NCBI GenBank assembly: GCA_024694125.1 | Contig: JAILKE010000014.1 | Location: forward strand, 51,294-115,293 | Direction of reading: 5' to 3' | DNA from: Bacteroidales bacterium | Lineage (GTDB): Bacteria > Bacteroidota > Bacteroidia > Bacteroidales > UBA3663 | DNA length: 64,000 nucleotides | Shown here: positions 35,548 to 44,897 of the stretch, in pieces | How the letters are laid out: every line of letters begins with the position of its first letter | Position numbering within the stretch: the stretch's first letter is position 1 | Position numbers and translations under genes: made by a program | Notes under the pieces: generated by a model | The model's database searches: none | What the model saw: the letters and a program-made list of their open reading frames with translations, nothing else | Told to the model about the DNA's origin: nothing

Positions 35548-37983
35548 TTATTCGTTTGATCCATTATATTGAACCCCGATAAGGATTCCATTCTGAAAAG
35601 TCAATGTATAGTCGGCAACTTCTATGGTCTGCGTTATGCCAGGTGATATATTTTCGCCGCTTTTCGAGCAGAATGATTCCGCTATGAGATTACCGCATAC
35701 TGTTACACCTCCATCAAAGAACCCAGCATAGGTTTCATCCAGGTTAGGAGTGTTTTGAGGGGTACTGTATCTGCTCGAAAACACTCCTGCTCCTCCCATA
35801 TTGCTGCCTGTCACCTTGATACCATATCGGCCTTGTGAGGCTGAGCTGAAGAAGATATCTACGACGCCTTCTGTGTCGACGGAAGGGAGACCTATCTGCA
35901 AGCTCTTGCTCACGCCTCCTAAATATGCTGCTTGTTCCCATTTCAACTCATTGTCGATGGTAAATCCTCCGATGGAGCCAGATGAGGCCTGCACTTCTCC
36001 TGTAAACTTGCCATTTGTTGCCTCTATGCTTCCATCCTCCAGGATCTTGAAATTGCCATTAGCAGTTACAAGTCCCTCCAATTGAATATTGGTCGCCTGA
36101 AGTTTTATAGTGCCATCATCGTTCACTCCCAACAGGGCAACAGTTCCATCCGAGTTCTGGACATATATACCTGCTCCCTCGGGTTTCACAAACAGTCCAG
36201 TCTCACTAAGTGCCGTCGCATTCTTATCAAAGACAGCCGCGCAAATCTTTACCAACCGTTCAGTCTGCTGGAACAGTGTGCGGTATTGATAGGCCAAAGC
36301 TTCGGTCTTGTCTGTACTTAGCACCAGCATATACAGGTATATATCTCCACTGAAGCTTAATTTAAAGTCTCCGGTACCGTTCCATAGGCCATTGCAGGTG
36401 AATTGTTCATAACCTTCAGTCACTGCAATTTCCTCTTCAACATTCATCGATGTGAAGTCTTCAAACCCTGTCGTATCAACATTCTCAAACGTCACGTTCA
36501 ATGTCCCAGCTGATGCGCATCGATAATAGAAACTCAGATAGACCGGTACTGGAGATTTAAGTCCATCTGATTGAGTTTCGATGGCAGGTTTGGTCCGGAG
36601 ATTATCATTCAGTTGCTGAATGAATTTATTTCGGATATGCACGACTTTTCGGCCCATGTCATTGACCACGACAGCACTGTTCCCCAGCTTGGACAGCACG
36701 TTATTATTTACCCAGATCCATTTGTTGCCGAGCAGATAGAATACCGCCTCGTTTTCGGTCCGCCAATTATCCATACCCGAGCCGAATGTGGCATTTGAGA
36801 GATACCCCTTGGCGTCCATCACATCTTGTCGCAATCCTTCGACCGAACTTTCAATCAATCCTTCAGTCGCTTCAAAGCGAGTTTTGACATCATCGCCATT
36901 CTCCAATAGAAATGAGCCTTTCAGATAAACATTGTCTGCATATAAGCCATCTCCCTGAGGTTGATTGTCTGCTGGGAACCAGTTATCCGATATGCCGTCC
37001 AAATTACCGAGACGGGCTCGGAGGCATCCATCCAGGCTGGTCGATTTAACTCCGTTCAATATATCCAGTCTCGGTTGACCGTCTTCCGTAGCTGACAGCA
37101 ACAGCAGATTCTGTCTCATGGCATTGGTCCGGCTTCCCATCAGCACACATTCATCACCTTCAGCTGGCACGCTTGTGCCGAATGCCTCTTTAGCCACAAC
37201 CACGGTATTGTCTGACTCTACGCTGGCAACCTCGACCCAATAGTCTTTCAATCCATTTCCTGACCATGTACTGCATCTTATCAAGTCACCCGGCAAGAAA
37301 CTGTTTGTTTCCTCAAAGACTATTTGATAGACCTCTTCTTGCTCAGTCACGGTTTTGATTCGTCCATTGGCGGCACTGACAACTATCGCACCACCGACAC
37401 TGCGAATTTTCTGTACGAGCAGTTCCATCACAGTCATGCTTTGGCGTACGGTCAGTTTATCGACAGTCAAACGGGCCTTGCCATTCTCATCCATCCACAT
37501 CCTGAATCCGCTACCGGTTAATCCGTCTATGAACTCTGATGCACTCCTTATGCCCGGATGCCTCACCTCATCTCTCTTCCGGACGGGTTGGTCTAACCAG
37601 TCAGAGAAGTCCTCTCCAGCCCAACACGTAGCATCGTCTGCTTCTGCCGCATGTGTCGCTTCATCGGCATTCATAGCATGCCCCGCCTCGTCAGCATAGC
37701 CGGACTTGATTTTTTCGTGGACTATTACTACGTCTTCGGCATCTTCTGGCGTCGTGACTTCTTCCAATGTTAGATATCCATCGGAATCTGTCCCAATCTT
37801 GTCCAATAGGGCTTTGTTCTCATGCGTATGACTGCTACCGTTATTACTTACGGCATCTCCTGTTGCAGCGACAGAGGAGCCTGAAGCGTTTGTCGTTGAT
37901 GTGCTGGAGGTCGCGAACCTGCGCCGTCTGCTTCTTGGCAACGCATCCTTCTGGGTTACCGTGATTACATACTTTTTGCTCAT
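35548..37983 (-). CDS. Tail tip / baseplate protein
   Basis: 811 residues. A basic, Ser/Thr-rich N-terminus (RSRRRRFATSSTS) is followed by an Ala/Asp/Glu-rich stretch (ADEATHAAEADDAT) and then a domain of the type seen in siphophage tail-tip proteins (LTVRQSMTVMELLVQKIRSVGGAIVVSAANGRI). The C-terminal third has short beta repeats such as EATNGKFTGEVQASSGSIGGFTIDN, found in phage host-specificity proteins. It is 12 nt from the diversified tail gene and 4 nt from the next upstream tail gene. Probably structural; exact position unknown. Confidence 0.72.
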   Translation of the reverse strand: MSKKYVITVTQKDALPRSRRRRFATSSTSTTNASGSSVAATGDAVSNNGSSHTHENKALLDKIGTDSDGYLTLEEVTTPEDAEDVVIVHEKIKSGYADEAGHAMNADEATHAAEADDATCWAGEDFSDWLDQPVRKRDEVRHPGIRSASEFIDGLTGSGFRMWMDENGKARLTVDKLTVRQSMTVMELLVQKIRSVGGAIVVSAANGRIKTVTEQEEVYQIVFEETNSFLPGDLIRCSTWSGNGLKDYWVEVASVESDNTVVVAKEAFGTSVPAEGDECVLMGSRTNAMRQNLLLLSATEDGQPRLDILNGVKSTSLDGCLRARLGNLDGISDNWFPADNQPQGDGLYADNVYLKGSFLLENGDDVKTRFEATEGLIESSVEGLRQDVMDAKGYLSNATFGSGMDNWRTENEAVFYLLGNKWIWVNNNVLSKLGNSAVVVNDMGRKVVHIRNKFIQQLNDNLRTKPAIETQSDGLKSPVPVYLSFYYRCASAGTLNVTFENVDTTGFEDFTSMNVEEEIAVTEGYEQFTCNGLWNGTGDFKLSFSGDIYLYMLVLSTDKTEALAYQYRTLFQQTERLVKICAAVFDKNATALSETGLFVKPEGAGIYVQNSDGTVALLGVNDDGTIKLQATNIQLEGLVTANGNFKILEDGSIEATNGKFTGEVQASSGSIGGFTIDNELKWEQAAYLGGVSKSLQIGLPSVDTEGVVDIFFSSASQGRYGIKVTGSNMGGAGVFSSRYSTPQNTPNLDETYAGFFDGGVTVCGNLIAESFCSKSGENISPGITQTIEVADYTLTFQNGILIGVQYNGSNE

Positions 37984-37987
37984 ATTG

Positions 37988-40201
37988 TTAATCTGATTCG
38001 TCCCACTCGTCTGGGCGCAGTTCTACAACATTTATTTCACAGGTTCCAGCCTGCAGGTCTTGTACCTCGCCAGCAAGGATAAATAGGCCTTGTTGGCTCG
38101 CCTCTGTGTAGAGGTACAGGCCGTTTGTCTCAAGCCTTGCAGTTCCCTGCAACTTAGCATGGCGGGTGGCATATTGGCTGTATATTGTGCCGAGCAGCAA
38201 CTTTTCACATTGACCGGTGCGCCCCGCCCGTTTTAGTTCTGACACCTGTTCTCCGGTAGAAGTGTTCAAGAATAGAGCTTTGCTGGTAGGGCATGGAGTC
38301 GCTGCAGTTCCGCACATCGTGGTCAGTTCTAATTCCTCTTTGGCGGCAGGGTTGATGTAACTGTTGTATTCCACATCGTCCATTTCTGCGTCCTCCATAT
38401 TCGGAGATACATTTACGACCTGCAGTTTCGGTGCTTTATACAGCATCCAGCGTATCTTGCTATATAGATCTTTTTTGTCTGCATTGGTGTACAGACTCTT
38501 CCACGTTGTCTCGCCGAAATCATACACCCAGAAGTCCATTCCTATCTCTACTTCAAGATATCCTCCCGTCGGAGGGTATGGCAGATACTGACCATCTCCT
38601 GTGTGGCTCTTGAAACTAGCCGATAGTGCCTCAGTCGAAAGGCCGATGAAGTGTCGGTTGGTTTTCCAGCCCAATGCGCCGCTCTTCTCGGATCTGTCTT
38701 CGGTATCATACCAGGACAACCAACAGTCTCCCATAGTCCCTTCTCCGCTTATCCATCGACCGACAGTATTCTTGTGCAGCCACCCTCTGTGATTGTCATT
38801 GGCGACCGACTCGTTATAGTAGTGGTACAAAGCATTTCCATCTGCATCTCTTAGGACCACTCGGGCGGGAATCATTACATATCCGTACCATACCTGAGCA
38901 TTTTTGAAGTTGCCCTCTTCATTTCCTTCGCTTGCTTCTGAGAATGGATTATACCTTGGATCAACCAGAAGTTCCTGTGTCAGCCGAAGCATATATGGGC
39001 TTGTCTGCCCCATCTTGGGTATATAGACTTGATGTGTGCGCATTAGGACTTGTTTTGTATTGCGGCTGATGGCTGCACCCAATGTTCTTAGCCAGCTTTT
39101 GCCATTTAGGTTAGCCAATGAGTCCGGCCCTAACGTACCTTGTTTGAGATAGCGCAACACGCCGTTTGATTCTTCACCACCGAGCATAGGCCGGATGTGA
39201 TAGTAATAGGCGTTGGCATTACGATAGGCCAATCCAGTCTCCTTATCGGTGGCAGAAGTATAGTAGATGACAAATGAGATGTTATAATCATCGCGTTCGA
39301 CGTCTTCATCGGCATAGCTTGGCAGCAGCACACAATAGTTATCCGTCGGGCCGTATGGCCAACTGAATACGTTACTCGGGCATTCCCATGGATATGTCAT
39401 CTCTCCGTCCAGCAGCTCAGCATTACTATAGGTTGACAGTGTTACCTTGGCATTGTTCAGTACTTTGTCCGACCCCATCATTTGATCTTCACCCTTCCAG
39501 TTGATTTCGTTAGTGACGCCGTTAGCATACTCTCCATGCAGATCATAGACATGGATTCCGCCACCTCTTTGTATGATACGCAAGGCCAATGGCTGCAGCA
39601 CCGCCTCCAGCGCATCCTTCATGCTGCTCAATTCTCCATCTTCGTCCTTGAAGTTATCACTACGGACCGACAGTGCAAATAAGCCGTTTCCTCCGCTTGT
39701 TGTCTTGAGCGACACGTTTCCGTATTCGATGCCACTGGTACTGATACCCGTAGCCTCCATGATATGTTCTATCAGGGAACTGAGTTCTTGCACCCCTGTC
39801 AGGTCATAGCGCAGACGCTCCAGGATCCCGAAGTCCGAGAAGACCAATTCTACCTCATATCCCTCTGTATAGGCATAGGGTTCCTCGTAGAACTCAGGGT
39901 CGAGGGTACCGCTCCAATACAGTGAGTCGTTGCAATACACATCCATGCGTATCTTGCCGACTTCAATGGTGTACAGATCTTCATAGGTTCTATCGCCTGG
40001 GCTGATCAGACGCAAGGTTGCGACACTGCCTTGTATCGGCTCGTATTTGTCTTTTTCAGCCCATTCTATTGTCAATGGTTCCTCTGCAGGGAAGTCCAGA
40101 CTTCCTACAGTGTATGCAGCATCCGCATCCTGCAGTATCCGCACTTCCCATTGTTTATTATCTTGGGAACCAAAACGTCCTCTATATCGTTCGTACATCA
40201 T
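37988..40201 (-). CDS. Tail protein downstream of the tape measure
   Basis: 737 residues. Its place directly after the tape measure and its opening (WEVRILQDADAAYTVGSLDFPAEEPLTIEWAEKD, beta-rich) fit a distal-tail or tail-hub protein of long-tailed phages of Bacteroidetes. No catalytic motif is visible. The rest is a mixed, mostly beta-rich sequence that I cannot assign to a named domain. Confidence 0.65.
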   Translation of the reverse strand: MMYERYRGRFGSQDNKQWEVRILQDADAAYTVGSLDFPAEEPLTIEWAEKDKYEPIQGSVATLRLISPGDRTYEDLYTIEVGKIRMDVYCNDSLYWSGTLDPEFYEEPYAYTEGYEVELVFSDFGILERLRYDLTGVQELSSLIEHIMEATGISTSGIEYGNVSLKTTSGGNGLFALSVRSDNFKDEDGELSSMKDALEAVLQPLALRIIQRGGGIHVYDLHGEYANGVTNEINWKGEDQMMGSDKVLNNAKVTLSTYSNAELLDGEMTYPWECPSNVFSWPYGPTDNYCVLLPSYADEDVERDDYNISFVIYYTSATDKETGLAYRNANAYYYHIRPMLGGEESNGVLRYLKQGTLGPDSLANLNGKSWLRTLGAAISRNTKQVLMRTHQVYIPKMGQTSPYMLRLTQELLVDPRYNPFSEASEGNEEGNFKNAQVWYGYVMIPARVVLRDADGNALYHYYNESVANDNHRGWLHKNTVGRWISGEGTMGDCWLSWYDTEDRSEKSGALGWKTNRHFIGLSTEALSASFKSHTGDGQYLPYPPTGGYLEVEIGMDFWVYDFGETTWKSLYTNADKKDLYSKIRWMLYKAPKLQVVNVSPNMEDAEMDDVEYNSYINPAAKEELELTTMCGTAATPCPTSKALFLNTSTGEQVSELKRAGRTGQCEKLLLGTIYSQYATRHAKLQGTARLETNGLYLYTEASQQGLFILAGEVQDLQAGTCEINVVELRPDEWDESD

Positions 40202-40212
40202 GCCGTTTACTG

Positions 40213-43077
40213 TTATCCTCGTGATCTTAAATGTTCTTCTCTCTCCAGTACGCCTCGCAGGTATCGACCGCGCTGCTTGAACTCGACCCTACCGCTGACT
40301 CCTTCCGACGAAGAACCTATTATATCTTTCAATTTAGACAGAGGTGCCACGACCTCAGGGTTGTTCGACGCGCCGGAGTATTCGCCGAAGATGCCGAGAG
40401 TCGGGCCATAGGCCAGGCCACCATTGGCGAACTTGGGCAGGTTAGCAAGAGCAGCCAGCACGCTTGCTACAGCCGCGATTGCCAATATAGGGCCCACGTA
40501 TGGGATGCTTGCCTGACTGGATGCTGCTCCCGTTGCTGCCGCGGCAGCATTGGCAGTAGCCTGGTTCCGATGGGCGTCAATCAGGGCATCAATGGCGGGG
40601 ATGGCAGCGGCGATGGCTTGCATCAGATTAGCGCCCCAACTAAGCCAACTTGCGGCACTGCCTGAGACTGCTTGACCGAGATTCTGCATCACAGTTCCTA
40701 ACCCTTGCATTGCGTCGCGCGCCCCATTACCTGTCTGCGTAACCTGTTGGTTATTTTTGCTTGTCCCCAAGATGGCATCTCCTGTATCATCCCATTTCTT
40801 GCGTAGGGCGTTCAGCATCTTGATCTGTTTGTATATTGCCGTTCTCTGGTCCTCGGTTGCGGTTTCCAGCTTACGATTGTAGTAGTCCAGGGCATCAGCC
40901 AGCTGTCTATACGTCTCGATCTGTTCCGTCGGAAGCGGAGGATGTGCTGCGTCTTCTAATCCTGTTCGAAGGTCATTCAAACGGTTCAGTTCTTGCTCTA
41001 TTGCAGCAAGCTGCTCCTTTGATGCTGTTTGTCTTAACTGCTGCTGCAGGAGTATAGCATCATCTATGGCTTTGAGTGTATCCAACTCCTCGCTCTGCGC
41101 AGCTACCCGTATCTGGTCTTCGATTGCGGTTTTGGAAGCCTTCAACTGCTGCACCTTGACAGCCAGGGCGGATATCGCTTCCCGTTCGGCTGGATTGGTC
41201 TTCGCCAGCATTGCCTCATAATGCGCTATGGCAGCACTGAGTTCTTCTACAGTGTGTGGATCTTCAATGTTGACGGTCTCCTTCTCTTTAGGAGATTGAG
41301 TTTTGGCTGGTGATTTGATACCGGCCATTGTTTCCAGATGATCCTTACGCTTCTTCAGCTGCTCATTCATCTCTCGCAGGCGGCGTATCTCACCTATTTC
41401 CTCGGGAGCAAGGTCCAGCAGCCGTTTATGATTGGCTTCTATTGCTCGGCTTAATTCGGACAGAGTCATTTTCTCGACGGCAAGCGGGATAGACGTCTGA
41501 TGCGCTGTCTGGGACATATTAGCCATCTCCTTGCCAGCCTCTGCCATACTGTTGATGGCTTTCTCGTAGTTAGCCTCCAGTTCTTTGATCTCTCCGTTCA
41601 GCCTGTTCATCTCTTCCACCTGGGCGGCGATCTCCTTGCGCTTTTCTGCATCCTTTACTCCTCGGGCAGCAAGTCCTCCCTTGGTTATATCTTGCAACTC
41701 ATCACGGCGCAATTGCTTTGCAGCTATCTGGTTTGCCAGCACCTTCGCCTGTGCTTCATATCCCAATTGCTTGCAATATGTCTTGCTGTGAGCCACAAGT
41801 ATATTATACCATTCCGCAGCATTCCGATGGTATCCCATGGATTCGCCATACTTGCGGTTCATTTCTGAGACTGTCTTCGTTACGTCGCCGTTAGCATCTG
41901 TCAGGTTCTTCAAGTTGGAGATGTCTAACCAAATGGAGGCCTGTGCATCCCTGACCGAATCAGTAAAGGCAGTGGTTGACTCCTTGAGAATGTCAGTCTT
42001 GTCTGCTGCCTCCTCGGCTGCATCGCCCGAATCTGACAGCAGCCCTGCTAGCGCCGTTATTGCCAGGGCGACACCCATGGTCAGCGTCGCATATAGAGCA
42101 GTCACGGCGGCATTCAGTGCCCATGTGCTTACCGTCGTAGTCCCCATGCAAGCTGACAGCATGCGCTGAGCAGCAGTCTGTGCCTTTGTGTGCAGCGTCA
42201 TGAGTTTCGTCTTGAGTGTAGCTGTGGAGATAACCGTGCTGAAGGCTTTGACGGTTGAGACTATTTGACCTAATCCTGTTCCTATAGATGCGATAGTATC
42301 CATCAGACCTACAAAAGGGGCAAAGCTGACCGTGATCTCGCCGAGTGTTTCTTTCAGATCTTCGAATCTCTCCGCCATCTGGTGTGCCTTGCCGCTGTCT
42401 GTCTGAGCCAGAGCCTGGTTCATTCCTCCAACGCTGCTCTCTACAACCTCTGCCAGCGTTGCAACTCGTTCTTCCTCGCTGCCGAACTGCAGTATTTGCT
42501 TTTGTGTTTCATCGAACTTGTAGCCATAGCGGCTCAAGGCTTCGACCTGGCCCTCCATCACTTTGCCGAGCATAGCAGCTATTTGTGCGGCACTTTCTTG
42601 GCTCGCCTCCAGTCCATACTGTTGGGCCAGCATGTCATTCATTACTGGTATAAGTTGCTCCAGGCTCTCTTTTTTTCTCAGGTAGGTTGCCAATTCCTGC
42701 GCTCCTGCTATCTGGATATCGTCGCTGATTACGCCCAATTGCTGCTGAGCTTCAGCCAGTCTCAATATGCCCTGCACCTCGGACTCTGTGGCATCCATCG
42801 TATTGCGCATATTGTTAGCCAGCTTTTGGTTGGCAATTTCATGCTGACTGAATGCACGTATTCCTTCCGACATGGAGGATGATAGTTGCGAGACAGCATT
42901 GCGGAGCCCCTCTAGAGCCTGCATCGATTGGGACCAATTGACCATGGCTCCATTCAGATCATGCGCTTCTTTCTTTATATGCTGCAGAGCAGAGCGAAGT
43001 GACTCTGCTTCCACCTCGATCTGCTTAAATCCGCCTTCATCGCTGATTTTTATCGATAATTTGATTGTTTCTTGCAT
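40213..43077 (-). CDS. Tail tape-measure protein
   Basis: 954 residues, the largest helical protein of the tail cluster. The N-terminal 250 or so residues have the tape-measure pattern (LSSSMSEGIRAF, AQQQLGVISDDIQIAGAQELATY, AALMGKVMEGQVEALSRYG). Hydrophobic helices follow at about 310-345, and long coiled coils (about 480-770) with repeated LxxLxxxKxxLExQ patterns. The C-terminus has another hydrophobic segment and a conserved GGLAYGPTLGIFGEYSGA motif typical of tape measures. It sets tail length and helps DNA passage. Confidence 0.9.
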   Translation of the reverse strand: MQETIKLSIKISDEGGFKQIEVEAESLRSALQHIKKEAHDLNGAMVNWSQSMQALEGLRNAVSQLSSSMSEGIRAFSQHEIANQKLANNMRNTMDATESEVQGILRLAEAQQQLGVISDDIQIAGAQELATYLRKKESLEQLIPVMNDMLAQQYGLEASQESAAQIAAMLGKVMEGQVEALSRYGYKFDETQKQILQFGSEEERVATLAEVVESSVGGMNQALAQTDSGKAHQMAERFEDLKETLGEITVSFAPFVGLMDTIASIGTGLGQIVSTVKAFSTVISTATLKTKLMTLHTKAQTAAQRMLSACMGTTTVSTWALNAAVTALYATLTMGVALAITALAGLLSDSGDAAEEAADKTDILKESTTAFTDSVRDAQASIWLDISNLKNLTDANGDVTKTVSEMNRKYGESMGYHRNAAEWYNILVAHSKTYCKQLGYEAQAKVLANQIAAKQLRRDELQDITKGGLAARGVKDAEKRKEIAAQVEEMNRLNGEIKELEANYEKAINSMAEAGKEMANMSQTAHQTSIPLAVEKMTLSELSRAIEANHKRLLDLAPEEIGEIRRLREMNEQLKKRKDHLETMAGIKSPAKTQSPKEKETVNIEDPHTVEELSAAIAHYEAMLAKTNPAEREAISALAVKVQQLKASKTAIEDQIRVAAQSEELDTLKAIDDAILLQQQLRQTASKEQLAAIEQELNRLNDLRTGLEDAAHPPLPTEQIETYRQLADALDYYNRKLETATEDQRTAIYKQIKMLNALRKKWDDTGDAILGTSKNNQQVTQTGNGARDAMQGLGTVMQNLGQAVSGSAASWLSWGANLMQAIAAAIPAIDALIDAHRNQATANAAAAATGAASSQASIPYVGPILAIAAVASVLAALANLPKFANGGLAYGPTLGIFGEYSGASNNPEVVAPLSKLKDIIGSSSEGVSGRVEFKQRGRYLRGVLEREEHLRSRG

Positions 43078-43102
43078 ATTTCAGAATAATTATTTATATT
43101 TG
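43071..43102 (+). promoter_or_regulatory. Promoter of the small plus-strand membrane gene
   Basis: CTTG at 43071-43074, 20-nt spacer, TATATTTG at 43095-43102, about 22 nt before the ATG at 43125. It is on the strand opposite to the surrounding tail genes. Confidence 0.5.
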
Positions 43103-43124
43103 CAGCATATTTATGTTTATTGCT

Positions 43125-43274
43125 ATGGAGAAGATTTATAAATTGATACAATGGCTGGTGGACTTTGCTCATGACTGCCCTGGCGCCTTTATCATCACTT
43201 GCCTCATAATGATTGTGGCCGTTATCTTCTTTTGGGCATTCATCAAGTTGATTGGCCCGGTCCGGAAGAGATAA
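43125..43274 (+). CDS. Small single-TM protein on the opposite strand (candidate moron)
   Basis: 49 residues. It has a basic/amphipathic N-terminus (MEKIYKLIQWLVDFAHD), one strong membrane segment (about residues 21-42) and a basic tail (GPVRKR). It fits exactly between the start of the tape-measure gene and the stop of the tail-chaperone gene and has its own promoter. That is the pattern of a moron, an independently expressed gene that often alters the lysogen. Function unknown. Confidence 0.55.
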   Translation: MEKIYKLIQWLVDFAHDCPGAFIITCLIMIVAVIFFWAFIKLIGPVRKR

Positions 43275-43583
43275 CTATTTCAACCCATATTTCCGTCTGG
43301 CGGCTTCATATCGAGTTGTCACATCCTCGCTCTGCTTTTGCTTGGGCGAGTTTTTTTTGTCATTATCCCAGGGGAGGGGCAACACATCTCCTGCAGACAA
43401 GGTCTTCTTGCAGTGTGGCTGCAGCATGGCATGCATCAGAAGGCGCGTCTGTTCCCAACTCGCACGCGTGGCTTGCTCTTCTGTTTTACGCCACGTCTCA
43501 TAGATCTTGTTAAACTCCAGTGGGGTGCATGAGCAGAAGTCTTCCAAACTCATACCCAAACACCCCACTGCGATTCCTGTCAA
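43275..43583 (-). CDS. Tail assembly chaperone, C-terminal (T-like) part
   Basis: About 102 residues with no good start codon (the first possible is TTG). The region is open in the -1 frame relative to the upstream chaperone gene, through to its A9 tract, so it is most likely made only as the C-terminal extension of that protein by frameshifting, as for lambda G and GT. The sequence (LEDFCSCTPLEFNKIYETW) is a short helical domain typical of T-type extensions. Confidence 0.7.
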   Translation of the reverse strand: MTGIAVGCLGMSLEDFCSCTPLEFNKIYETWRKTEEQATRASWEQTRLLMHAMLQPHCKKTLSAGDVLPLPWDNDKKNSPKQKQSEDVTTRYEAARRKYGLK

Positions 43584-43600
43584 AGTATCAATGTCGCAGG

Positions 43601-43897
43601 CTACTTCTGATTGCGAGTTTTTTTTTCATCATCCTGATCGTTGAATAGGTTGATGGCATTTTGCACGTCTTGAGGTTCAAGGAAATCGGCAAAGTCCTCA
43701 AAACTCATATCAAATTGTACTCCATCAGCCTTCGATGCGCTGCATACACAGCACCACAGGAACAGCAGCAACGAGGTTACGTCTTCGACTTTGAGCTCGC
43801 TCACATCCTTACCCGTTTCTCTCTTGTAACGCACCATGGCTCCCATGGTCACTCTGCAGGGGTAGGTTTTACCTTGTATTGTTATTGTCTTCCTCAT
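43601..43897 (-). CDS. Tail assembly chaperone (G-like)
   Basis: 98 residues. It has a beta-strand N-terminus (KTITIQGKTYPCRVTMGAMVRYKRETG) and a helical second half with SFEDFADFL, the pattern of tail assembly chaperones that sit between the tail tube and the tape measure. The C-terminus runs into DDEKK encoded by an A9 tract and stops six codons later. The -1 frame is open from that tract into the next ORF. Confidence 0.75.
   Translation of the reverse strand: MRKTITIQGKTYPCRVTMGAMVRYKRETGKDVSELKVEDVTSLLLFLWCCVCSASKADGVQFDMSFEDFADFLEPQDVQNAINLFNDQDDEKKTRNQK
43618..43626 (-). promoter_or_regulatory. A9 slippery tract for -1 frameshift in the tail chaperone
   Basis: Minus strand: GAT GAA AAA AAA ACT in frame 0. 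Slipping back one base reads AAA AAA AAC TCG CAA and continues into the downstream ORF without a stop. Placement between tail tube and tape measure is the standard location of this frameshift. Confidence 0.75.
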
Positions 43898-43900
43898 ACC

Positions 43901-44371
43901 TTATTCTCCTTGAGTCTCGGTTGTATCAGTCAGGCCATCGTTGACCTTCTCCACTGCGCCACTGTTCTCGAGAGTTATACTGTACTTCGAATCGTCACCA
44001 GCCTGGGCGTCAAGCTCCAGCGATGTGATGATGTACTGTCCCTTGTACCCTCCAGCGACCTTGCCGGTACGAGCACTACCATCTCGGAGCGAATAATGCG
44101 CCTCAATCGATTCTCCTGCCAACATCAATGCTTTTAGCTGATCATAGGTCGGAACTTCGGTCGTGCCATCTCGCAATACGCAGCCGTCAGCCGAGATATC
44201 TTCTGAAAAACTCTTTACAAACTTCTCTTTCCACTTACCGCTCGAGGCTTCTTTAGTGACTCGTTCTCCAGTTTCAACCTTGGTCGAGACCTTACATCCG
44301 GTCGAGAATCCGAGGGCATTGCCACCTACTGAGAGAATCAGGTCGGTGCCGTCTAAAACACTTTGTGCCAT
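43901..44371 (-). CDS. Tail tube protein
   Basis: 156 residues, beta-rich, matching the TP901-1-like major tail protein pattern: an N-terminal DLILSVGGNALGFSTGCKVS strand pair, then KASSGKWKE-like KEASSGKWKEK and IEAHYSLRDGSARTGKVAGGYKGQYIITSLELDAQAGDD. It sits directly before the chaperone pair (3-nt gap). It forms the tail tube. Confidence 0.82.
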   Translation of the reverse strand: MAQSVLDGTDLILSVGGNALGFSTGCKVSTKVETGERVTKEASSGKWKEKFVKSFSEDISADGCVLRDGTTEVPTYDQLKALMLAGESIEAHYSLRDGSARTGKVAGGYKGQYIITSLELDAQAGDDSKYSITLENSGAVEKVNDGLTDTTETQGE

Positions 44372-44408
44372 AGTTGTATCTTTTTTGTATTGTTTGTGAT
44401 ATATGTAA

Positions 44409-44897
44409 TTATCTTCGTCGCAACCACCATACAGCCATCAGCGCTAACAGAACTCCAGCACCCAACCATTTGAATCGAGTTTCAACGCCGTTCGAACAGC
44501 TTTGTACCTCTTCTTCAATCGCATCTTCATGAAGTCCTTCTGCGCGATTTGTGCAAGTCTCAGTGATGAGCCGCGTGTTGGCCGCAGCCTCTATCTCCAG
44601 CGAATTGCCTCGACGGCGTAAGGTTGCACGGATGCCATCTTGATCCCGCACATACGAGGCTCCTTCGGGCAGTTGTAGCACGCTGTCTATGTCAGCCGTC
44701 AGTTGGACCGTGCCTGGCATGACCTCCAAACGGCGTAGGGTTTGCTGGTATATCGTTTCCATCCTCACCCGGTTCTGTCGCTCCATCTTTCTGGAACTGC
44801 TGCAACTCCCGCAGCACAGGGCAGTCATCATGAAAATCACATGCACTGGCAGTATTGAGCGCCTTACGGAGGCGTACCATTTCTCTTCTTGTCGCAT
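44409..44897 (-). CDS. u-spanin-like lysis lipoprotein
   Basis: 162 residues. The N-terminal signal ends in a lipobox-like stretch (MMTALCCGSC, then SSSRKMERQ), and the C-terminus has a single membrane segment (about 145-158: LGAGVLLALMAVWWL) followed by three Arg. A lipid anchor in the outer membrane with a C-terminal inner-membrane helix is the layout of unimolecular spanins such as T1 gp11, which fuse the two membranes at lysis. The middle is soluble and partly helical. The gene overlaps its upstream neighbour by about 206 nt in a different frame. Confidence 0.65.
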   Translation of the reverse strand: MRQEEKWYASVRRSILPVHVIFMMTALCCGSCSSSRKMERQNRVRMETIYQQTLRRLEVMPGTVQLTADIDSVLQLPEGASYVRDQDGIRATLRRRGNSLEIEAAANTRLITETCTNRAEGLHEDAIEEEVQSCSNGVETRFKWLGAGVLLALMAVWWLRRR

